Shown: positions 1 to 5,281 of the stretch, one piece after another
Layout: every line of letters starts with the position of its first letter
How positions within the stretch are numbered: the stretch's first letter is position 1
NCBI GenBank assembly: GCA_041476545.1
Contig: JBGOTP010000287.1
Span: forward strand, 1-6,650
Reading direction: 5' to 3'
Origin: JBGOTP01 sp041476545
GTDB lineage: Bacteria; Acidobacteriota; Vicinamibacteria; Vicinamibacterales; CAVVIG01
DNA length: 6,650 nucleotides
Program-made: the position numbers and the translations under genes
Notes under the pieces: model-generated
The model's input: only the letters and a program-made list of their open reading frames with translations
Databases searched by the model: none
Told to the model about the DNA's origin: nothing

Positions 1-743
1 ACGACGAAGTGGGCGCCCTCCTGAAAGAGGATGTTCCAGGGGTGAAAGTCGCCGTGAACCTGCCGCAGCCGGTGGCTGCGCCCCTTGAGACGCCAGCGCC
101 AGCGGACCGACGCGTGCTCGACGGCTTCCAACTGCGTCGCATCGATCGCATCGACCCTCGCCGGATACGAATCGAGAATGCCCATGATGCACTCGTTGTG
201 GCCGACGAGCTCCCGGGTGTGACGCGCGTACAGCTCGGGGTTGGTTCCGCGCACCTGGTGAATGCGGACCAGGTAGTCGCACAACGCATCGGATCGCGCC
301 ACGTCCACGTCGCGTAACTCGGCGCCGTCGCGAAGGCGCTCGAGGTCCCGGTTGTACCCCTCGCCCGGAACGTACTCGTTCAGGATGAAGAATTCGTCGA
401 CGTGCCCCAGCGAGAGCAGCGCGCCTCCCTTGCAGAAACCACCGACATCAAGACTCCGCACGTGGAGCGGCAACTCGTTGGACGTGGCATGGCTCCACAG
501 CAGAATCTGCGCGCGATCCGCCATGTGCTCATGACCGAATGGTCCGGGAGCTACTGTTTCGAGCACTGCCGACCGGGGCTCTCCAGAAACCTCGTAGTCG
601 ATTCTCACCGGCTCGCCGTACCCGCAGTCCTTCAGATCGCCCGTCGAATGCTGTCCCAGCTTCGAAAAGCCAAGAATCCGCACCGAGCCCGCGAATCGCG
701 CCTCGAGATACTCCCGGATACTCGGCTCGTTCAGGTCGAACAT
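1..743 (-). CDS. Aminoglycoside phosphotransferase-family kinase-like protein, partial (C-terminus beyond left edge)
   Basis: Reading the minus strand from the ATG at 743-741 gives an open frame of 247 codons that leaves the window without a stop, so the C-terminal part is missing. It begins MFDLNEPSIREYLEARF. The diagnostic element is VHGDFHPWNILF at residues 229-240, the Brenner-type catalytic loop (H-G-D-x-H-x-x-N) of the APH/choline-kinase superfamily; Asp232 would be the catalytic base and Asn237 a metal ligand. The downstream metal-binding Asp lies outside the window. Residues 118-126 (EFFILNEYV) look like the hinge between lobes. The usual N-lobe ATP lysine is not obvious: the equivalent strand appears to read SAVLETV with Glu62 there. 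A GGTGG at 748-752 (4-nt spacing) and a GGAG at 755-758 could serve as ribosome site. It starts 36 nt after the groEL stop with no terminator, so it is probably the last or a late gene of the USP-groEL operon. The family membership is solid; the substrate cannot be told, and antibiotic resistance should not be assumed. Confidence 0.85.
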   Translation of the reverse strand, partial: MFDLNEPSIREYLEARFAGSVRILGFSKLGQHSTGDLKDCGYGEPVRIDYEVSGEPRSAVLETVAPGPFGHEHMADRAQILLWSHATSNELPLHVRSLDVGGFCKGGALLSLGHVDEFFILNEYVPGEGYNRDLERLRDGAELRDVDVARSDALCDYLVRIHQVRGTNPELYARHTRELVGHNECIMGILDSYPARVDAIDATQLEAVEHASVRWRWRLKGRSHRLRQVHGDFHPWNILFQEGAHFV

Positions 744-779
744 GACGCCACCATCTCCGCATCGGCTCGCGGCGCCCGG

Positions 780-2399
780 TCAGTCCATCTCGGGCGACTG
801 CTGCGGTGTCTCCTTCTTGTCTGGCACCTCGGTCAACGTGGCCTCGGTCAACAACAACACACCGGCCACGGAGACGGCGTTCTCCAGGGCAATCCGCACA
901 ACCTTCGTCGGATCGATAATGCCCGCCTCAATCAGGTCGACATAGCTTCCGCGCCCGGCGTCGAATCCGTACGCCCCGGTTCCTGCGCGCATCCGGTCGA
1001 CCACCACGCCGCCATCAACGCCCGAGTTGTCGGCAATCTGCCGCGTCGGCGCCTCCAGCGCGCGCTTGAGAATCAACGCGCCAGTGCGCTCATCACCTGT
1101 GCACTCGGAGGCCGCGCGCTCCACGCTCTCGATCGATCGGAGGAGCGCAAGGCCGCCGCCAGGTACGATGCCCTCGGCCATCGCGGCCTTCGTGGAACTG
1201 ATCGCATCTTCAAACGCCTCCCGCCGGTTCTTCATCTCCGCCTCCGACGGCGCGCCGACGCGAATCACCGCCACGCCACCAGTCAGCTTCGCAAGACGCT
1301 CTTCGAGCTTTTCTTTGTCGTAGTCCGACGTCGCTTCTTTGATCTGCGTCCGAAGCTCGTTGGCCCGTCCCGTAATCGCCTCCTTTGAGCCCCCGCCACC
1401 CACGATCGTGGTCGACTCCTTGTCGACCACCACGCGCTTGGCCTGACCGAGATCGGCAATCGTCACGTTCGCGAGTTTGACCCCGAGTTCTTCGGCGATG
1501 AGCCGCCCACCGGTGAGGATGGCCAGATCTTCGAGCATCGCGCGCCGCCGATCGCCGAATCCAGGCGCTTTGATGGCGACGCAGGGCAGAACACCGCGCA
1601 CCTTGTTCACCACGATGGTCGCGAGCGCGTCGCCTTCGATGTCGTCGGCGACAATCAGGAGCGCCCTGCCGCTCTTCGCAATCTGCTCGAGCACCGGAAG
1701 CAGGTCGGTCATCGTGCCGATCTTCTTCTCGTAGATGAGGATCAGCGGCTCCTCGACGACGGCCTTCATCTTCTCCGTGTCTGTGATGAAGTAGGGGGAC
1801 AAGTACCCGCGATCGATCCGCATACCCTCCACCACCTCGACCAGCGTCTCGGTACCCTTGGCTTCTTCGACCGAGGTGGTTCCTTCGGCGCCGACCCGTT
1901 CGAGCGCGTCCGCCACTGTCTCGCCGATCGTGGTGTCGTTATGGGCCGAAATCGTCGCCACCTGCGCGCGTTGCTTGTGGTCGGCGACCGGCCGCGACAG
2001 CTCTTTCAGACGCAGGACGACGGCGCCAAGTGCCCGGTCGAGACCTCGTTTCAGATCGATGGCGCTGGCGCCCGCCGCGATGTTCCTCACTCCTTCGGCA
2101 AAGATGGCCGCAGCCAGGACGGTTGACGTCGTGGTCCCGTCGCCGACCAGATCGCCGGTTCGCTCGGCGGCCTGACGAATGACCTGGGCGCCGAGGTTCT
2201 CGGCGTGATCCTCCAGCTCGAATTCCTTCGCAATGGTGACGCCGTCGTTACAGACGATGGGACGCCCCCATTTCTTCTCGATGAGGACGCATTTCGATTT
2301 TGGGCCAAGCGTCACGCGGAGGGCGTCCGCCAGTGCCAGGGCGCCCTTCAGAATCTTCTCTCGCGCCGCGGACTGCACCAGCAGATGTTTGTGTGACAT
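780..2399 (-). CDS. groEL: 60 kDa chaperonin GroEL, divergent paralogue
   Basis: This encodes a 539-residue group I chaperonin, which would form double heptameric rings and fold proteins with ATP in the cytoplasm. It aligns without gaps to E. coli GroEL through about residue 415. Equatorial nucleotide residues are present: TLGP 30-33, Asp52, GDGTTT 86-91, Ile150-Ser151, Asp398 and Gly414-Gly415, then Asp496. Apical substrate/GroES contacts are also kept: Tyr199, Tyr203, Phe204, Leu234, Leu237, Leu259, Val263 and Val264. It should therefore be an active ATPase able to bind GroES. Oddities are Asn51 in place of the usual Lys (CNDGVT), Asp480 in place of the Asn that contacts the base, a one-residue insertion near 430, and a C-terminus ending QQSPEMD with no Gly-Gly-Met tail. 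No groES precedes it; the upstream neighbour is a USP whose stop lies 10 nt away. A GAGG at 2406-2409, 6 nt before the ATG, supports the start. It is likely an accessory chaperonin, the housekeeping groES-groEL pair lying elsewhere; that role is inferred. Confidence 0.97.
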   Translation of the reverse strand: MSHKHLLVQSAAREKILKGALALADALRVTLGPKSKCVLIEKKWGRPIVCNDGVTIAKEFELEDHAENLGAQVIRQAAERTGDLVGDGTTTSTVLAAAIFAEGVRNIAAGASAIDLKRGLDRALGAVVLRLKELSRPVADHKQRAQVATISAHNDTTIGETVADALERVGAEGTTSVEEAKGTETLVEVVEGMRIDRGYLSPYFITDTEKMKAVVEEPLILIYEKKIGTMTDLLPVLEQIAKSGRALLIVADDIEGDALATIVVNKVRGVLPCVAIKAPGFGDRRRAMLEDLAILTGGRLIAEELGVKLANVTIADLGQAKRVVVDKESTTIVGGGGSKEAITGRANELRTQIKEATSDYDKEKLEERLAKLTGGVAVIRVGAPSEAEMKNRREAFEDAISSTKAAMAEGIVPGGGLALLRSIESVERAASECTGDERTGALILKRALEAPTRQIADNSGVDGGVVVDRMRAGTGAYGFDAGRGSYVDLIEAGIIDPTKVVRIALENAVSVAGVLLLTEATLTEVPDKKETPQQSPEMD

Positions 2400-2409
2400 G
2401 GCCTGCCTC
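2400..2409 (-). promoter_or_regulatory. USP-groEL intercistronic gap with groEL ribosome binding site
   Basis: Only ten bases separate the TGA of the stress protein from the ATG of groEL. They contain GAGG six bases before the start codon. There is no room for a promoter or a CIRCE operator here, so groEL must be expressed from the USP transcript or from a promoter inside the USP gene. Confidence 0.75.
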
Positions 2410-3306
2410 TCACTGCTTGAGTGTCAGCACCGGACACGACGCCCGGCGCACCACCTGATTCGTCGTCGATCCCATGAGCAACATATCGAGGGGATTGCGT
2501 CCGTGGACGCCCATGACCAGCAGATCGACTTCGTCTTTTTCAGCGACCGCCAGAATCCTGCGGTACGGTTTGCCGAAGCTGACGTGTGTTGCCGGTTCCG
2601 CCCATGTCCGCACGTCATCAGCAATGAGGGCATCGAGGCGATGGCGGGCTTCCGCCTCACGCTGCGCGCGGAACTCGGGCGAGTCGAACTGCTGGACGGG
2701 CCAGTCGCTATCCACGGGCGAATCGAACACGTGCATGAGGGTCAGATGCGCATCCGATTCTTTGGCAATCGAACACGCGAACCGGAACGCCGCGATCGAG
2801 GATGGGGAAAAATCGATCGGACACAGCACTCGCTTGTAGGGCAGCTTGGCCACCCTGACGGCCGGTGGCGGCACGGTCAGGACCGGGCAACTGGCCTTCC
2901 GCAGCACCTTCTCGGTGACCGACCCGAGGACGACCCGGTCGAAGCCACTGCGACCGTGGGTGCCCATCACGAGGAGGTCGGCGGGCCACGACGCCGCGCG
3001 CTCGAGGATGTGCGCCGACGCGTTGTAACCGTCTTCGATGATGATGTCCGCTGTCTGTCGGCCGGCAGGCAGCTCCAGCCAATCGCGAAGTCGCGTCTCC
3101 AGCGTTGGCCGGTCCTCGGGTGCCACCGCCACCGTCGGGAAACCCGCAAAGACAATGGGCTGTTCCGGAAGCACAACCGGACTGGCCACGTGAAGGACGG
3201 CAATGCTCGCCCCGTACCAGCCGCCAATCACGACCGCATGGGCGAACGCGTGACGCGAGGCGTCCGAGAAGTCCACGGGACAGAGAATGCGGCGGACATC
3301 GAGCAT
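2410..3306 (-). CDS. Universal stress protein, tandem two-domain (UspA family)
   Basis: This 298-residue cytoplasmic protein carries two complete Usp domains in tandem. Domain 1 (about 1-147) opens with RRILCPVDFS (Asp12 is the adenine-contact position). It ends with the ATP-binding signature G115-xx-G118-9x-G128-S129, followed by CPVLTV. Domain 2 (about 157-298) repeats the pattern with RVLCPIDFS (Asp165), G266-xx-G269-9x-G279-S280 and CPVLTL. Both halves thus match the ATP-binding Usp class (MJ0577 type) rather than the non-binding UspA type. Tandem Usps are common in bacteria facing starvation, hypoxia or redox stress. The frame is open upstream to an ATG at 3378, but the ATG at 3304-3306 is preferred: GGAGG lies five bases before it and the Usp fold begins at once (MLDVRRILCPVDFS), while the extra 24 residues resemble no Usp sequence. 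It is the first gene of the probable USP-groEL-kinase operon. The exact cellular role is not predictable. Confidence 0.95.
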   Translation of the reverse strand: MLDVRRILCPVDFSDASRHAFAHAVVIGGWYGASIAVLHVASPVVLPEQPIVFAGFPTVAVAPEDRPTLETRLRDWLELPAGRQTADIIIEDGYNASAHILERAASWPADLLVMGTHGRSGFDRVVLGSVTEKVLRKASCPVLTVPPPAVRVAKLPYKRVLCPIDFSPSSIAAFRFACSIAKESDAHLTLMHVFDSPVDSDWPVQQFDSPEFRAQREAEARHRLDALIADDVRTWAEPATHVSFGKPYRRILAVAEKDEVDLLVMGVHGRNPLDMLLMGSTTNQVVRRASCPVLTLKQ

Positions 3307-3311
3307 ACAAG

Positions 3312-3316
3312 CCTCC
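3312..3316 (-). promoter_or_regulatory. Shine-Dalgarno GGAGG for the universal stress protein
   Basis: GGAGG on the minus strand lies five bases before the ATG at 3304-3306. It is the strongest ribosome binding site in the window and decides the start of the stress protein in favour of the shorter form. Confidence 0.8.
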
Positions 3317-3384
3317 GATGCCCCCCTTGTGCAATTGTCTTGCTCAGTCCGGTTCAGGAATTGGGCCGCAAAACTCACCGCGTC

Positions 3385-3400
3385 CGCCGGAAACCCGGCG
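3385..3400. repeat. GC-rich inverted repeat (6-bp stem, 4-nt loop)
   Basis: CGCCGG at 3385-3390 and CCGGCG at 3395-3400 are perfect inverted copies around AAAC. The element lies in the spacer between the transpeptidase and USP genes, within what would be the 5' untranslated or promoter region of the USP operon. No T-tract follows on either strand, so it is not a classical intrinsic terminator. It may be chance in GC-rich DNA. Confidence 0.35.
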
Positions 3401-3427
3401 CGAACCAGTGCGGCCGCCGGGATTCCG

Positions 3428-3441
3428 CCGGCTTTAGCCGG
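3428..3441. repeat. Perfect 14-bp palindrome just after the transpeptidase stop
   Basis: CCGGCT at 3428-3433 and AGCCGG at 3436-3441 form a perfect inverted repeat around TT. As RNA it would give a five-base-pair stem with a four-base loop. It starts eight bases past the TGA of the transpeptidase gene, where a transcript-stabilising or termination hairpin would sit, but no U-tract follows on the minus strand. Alternatively it could be an operator for the USP operon. Confidence 0.4.
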
Positions 3442-3449
3442 ATTTCGGC

Positions 3450-5165
3450 TCAGCGGACCGAGTGGAATCGGGACAGGGCCTGATCCAGCCTCCGGTCATG
3501 ACCGTAGATATCCTCTGAAAAGTGAATGGTCCCATCGTCTGGCATCACCACGGCGGTGATGTAGAAGAGGATAACCCGAATCGGCCTGACCAGATCGACC
3601 CGGCGTGACTCGGTGCCGTTCATGGCCGCAACAATCGCGTCGCGGTTCCACGCGTCCTGGCCCTCGAGCGCCCATTCGGCGAGCGCGATCGGATCTTCCA
3701 CCCGCACGCAGCCATGGCTGAAGTCGCGCCGCGGCCGGCTGAACAACTGGGCCGCCGGCGTTCCATGCATGTACACGTTCTCGTCGTTCGGGAACACGAA
3801 CTTCACGAGACCAAGGGCGTTTCTCGGTCCGGGACGCTGGCGCACCCGGAGTCGTCCCTGCTGGAGTTGCAGAAGGCTCTGGGAGCTGAGCGGGACCGGC
3901 CGGGCATCGTCGCCCGGCCCCGACACGATTTCCATGTCCTCGCGCTCGAGGTAGTCCGGATCGCGCGTGAGTTCCGGAAGAATTTCCGACCGAAGGATCG
4001 ACAACGGTATGTTCCAGTACGGACGGAAGATGACGTAGCGCATCTCGTCCACAAAGACCGGCGTCTGCCGATTGAGCGCGCGTCCGACGATCGCGCCCAT
4101 ACCGAACGAGGGCGTGCCGTCGGGAGGCATCACATCCCAGACCCACAGGTGAAACATCGGGATGTTGACGGCGAGCAGCCGCTCCTGTCCGAGATGCGGG
4201 AGCCAGCGCAATCGCTCGAGCGCGAGTTCGATCTGCCGGACGCGCCACGCGAGCGGCACGCGCAAGGCCGCCCGCGTACTCTTGCCGAGAACGCCGTCGG
4301 CTTCGAGCCCGTGTCGAAGCTGGAAGTGCTTCACACCTTCAACGAGAGCCCCAGCGTACACCGACTTGGACGGTATGGGCGCATCGGCGGCCAGGTCGCC
4401 AAGCGTGACGAGCCGACGCTGGAGTGCTGGCGTGCCCTCGTCCATTTCGCCAGGTCTGACGGTCGTCGTCCGCACCGGCAACGGCTCGACGAGCGTCGTG
4501 TCTGCGGCAAGCGATCGATAGTGGTCCAGCCTGCTGCGCAACTCCCGATAGAGGGCGAGTTGTGGCGTCAGTCCCGCGGCGGTCTCGGCCACGCGATGGT
4601 CAGCAATCGCCGACCGAAGCATGGCCGCGAAGTCGTGCTCGTCGGCTGGCGCGGTCATCCGAAATCCGATCGCGAGCGGATCAACCCGGCCGATGTGCAC
4701 CTGTCGGAAATACCGAAGCGTGGCCGAGCTCAGAGCCGCATCGAAGGCCGCAATGTCTGGAATCGAAGGCGTGGGTGCGCCATCGAGCGACGCCGTGAGC
4801 CGGCCGAACACCGACACATCGAAGTCGCCGGGATCAAGGCCCTCACGGGCCGCGCCGTCGAGCACCGCAAGGGCCTCCCGAGCGTCGCGACTTGGGCGAC
4901 CTCTGGCGTCAACCCACAGCGGAACGAAGCCGCCGGGCTCGTAGATCGCCCTGAGTTCCGCCCGCTCCCTCGCGCTCAGCAAATGAAGCGCAGGATCGCG
5001 ATCGCCGTCCACTCCCGCCTCGAGCGCCGATGCCACATCGGAGGAGACAACCTGTCTCGAGACATCAGTGGACGACTGGTCCGCGGAACGTGAAGGCGCA
5101 GCACACCCAGAACAGGCCAGCAGTCCGAACAACAGCAACGCGCACGACGTACGCCAAGCCCGCAT
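3450..5165 (-). CDS. L,D-transpeptidase, YcbB/LdtD-type, with peptidoglycan-binding domain
   Basis: This is a 571-residue exported enzyme of the YcbB (LdtD) family, which makes 3-3 (mDap-mDap) cross-links in peptidoglycan using an active-site cysteine. Residues 1-21 form a short basic, hydrophobic leader ending LLACSGC; Cys18 or Cys21 could be a lipidation site, though neither lipobox is ideal. Residues about 60-220 match the family's scaffold region, including GLDPGDF at 109-115 and RYFRQVHIGRVDP at 151-163. A peptidoglycan-binding type 1 domain spans about 238-302, with FQLRHGLEADGVLG at 281-294. The YkuD catalytic domain follows from about 329. It contains the expected motif His467-Gly-Thr-Pro, a 15-residue gap, then Ser483-His484-Gly485-Cys486-Val-Arg, with Cys486 the nucleophile. 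The family's C-terminal strand follows (ILFYITAVV, then FSEDIYGHD). Length and domain order are normal for the family. No upstream in-frame ATG exists before a stop, and no good ribosome site is visible. Resistance to classical beta-lactams is a known consequence of this chemistry but is not demonstrated here. Confidence 0.95.
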   Translation of the reverse strand: MRAWRTSCALLLFGLLACSGCAAPSRSADQSSTDVSRQVVSSDVASALEAGVDGDRDPALHLLSARERAELRAIYEPGGFVPLWVDARGRPSRDAREALAVLDGAAREGLDPGDFDVSVFGRLTASLDGAPTPSIPDIAAFDAALSSATLRYFRQVHIGRVDPLAIGFRMTAPADEHDFAAMLRSAIADHRVAETAAGLTPQLALYRELRSRLDHYRSLAADTTLVEPLPVRTTTVRPGEMDEGTPALQRRLVTLGDLAADAPIPSKSVYAGALVEGVKHFQLRHGLEADGVLGKSTRAALRVPLAWRVRQIELALERLRWLPHLGQERLLAVNIPMFHLWVWDVMPPDGTPSFGMGAIVGRALNRQTPVFVDEMRYVIFRPYWNIPLSILRSEILPELTRDPDYLEREDMEIVSGPGDDARPVPLSSQSLLQLQQGRLRVRQRPGPRNALGLVKFVFPNDENVYMHGTPAAQLFSRPRRDFSHGCVRVEDPIALAEWALEGQDAWNRDAIVAAMNGTESRRVDLVRPIRVILFYITAVVMPDDGTIHFSEDIYGHDRRLDQALSRFHSVR

Positions 5166-5281
5166 CAGGATGTCATCGCCACCTGATCTTAGTTCACGGC
5201 CGGCGGTCGCTCATGAGCCGACGGGCACGGATGGTGCTTGGGATCTCAGCGGGAATGAATCATCATCGGTTCGCACCGCTC
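5166..5281. promoter_or_regulatory. Divergent intergenic region between L,D-transpeptidase and acetyl-CoA synthetase
   Basis: The two genes are transcribed away from each other, so both promoters should lie here or just inside the coding starts. I cannot identify clear -35/-10 boxes, an FNR/CRP-type palindrome or a sigma-54 site. It holds a perfect 10-bp palindrome GCTCATGAGC at 5209-5218, and a second copy of its first nine-base context (CGCTCATGA) at 5277-5285, spanning the preferred synthetase start. If the synthetase begins at one of its upstream in-frame ATGs, part of this region is coding. Confidence 0.45.

Larger units (their letters stand above)
3307..3449 (-). promoter_or_regulatory. 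143-nt spacer, probable promoter region of the USP-groEL-kinase operon
   Basis: This is the only gap upstream of USP large enough for a promoter. I see no convincing -35/-10 pair on the minus strand. It does hold the two inverted repeats described separately, and three copies of CCGCCGG (3384-3390, 3414-3420, 3425-3431). No HrcA CIRCE element (TTAGCACTC-N9-GAGTGCTAA) is present, so the groEL of this operon does not appear to be under that control. Confidence 0.4.

Noticed and set aside
1..743. Aminoglycoside resistance gene
   Set aside because: The APH-like catalytic loop is shared by many kinases of unrelated substrate. The operon context and apparent lack of the ATP lysine do not support a resistance call.
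744..779. Possible terminator between groEL and the kinase gene
   Set aside because: No stable hairpin followed by a T-tract is present; the gap instead contains candidate ribosome sites.
402..1388. Long plus-strand open frame (328 codons) opposite the kinase and groEL genes
   Set aside because: It lies antisense to two strongly recognisable genes, and its Arg/His-rich product resembles no family. It is a shadow of high-GC codon use.
3318..3350. Sigma-54-like promoter (TTGC element near CAATTGCAC on the minus strand)
   Set aside because: With correct 10-bp spacing the upstream GG is AG and the surrounding TGGCAC is poor, so the match is too weak.
3307..3378. N-terminal extension of the universal stress protein from an ATG at 3378
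   Set aside because: The inner ATG at 3306 has GGAGG at ideal spacing and starts directly at the Usp fold; the extension looks like untranslated leader.
2233..3483. Long plus-strand open frame (416 codons) opposite groEL's start and the USP gene
   Set aside because: The opposite strand encodes well-conserved GroEL and Usp domains. The product has no recognisable domain.
3714..5093. Plus-strand open frame of 459 codons opposite the L,D-transpeptidase
   Set aside because: It is antisense to a gene with complete catalytic motifs. Arg-rich, low-quality composition indicates a shadow frame.
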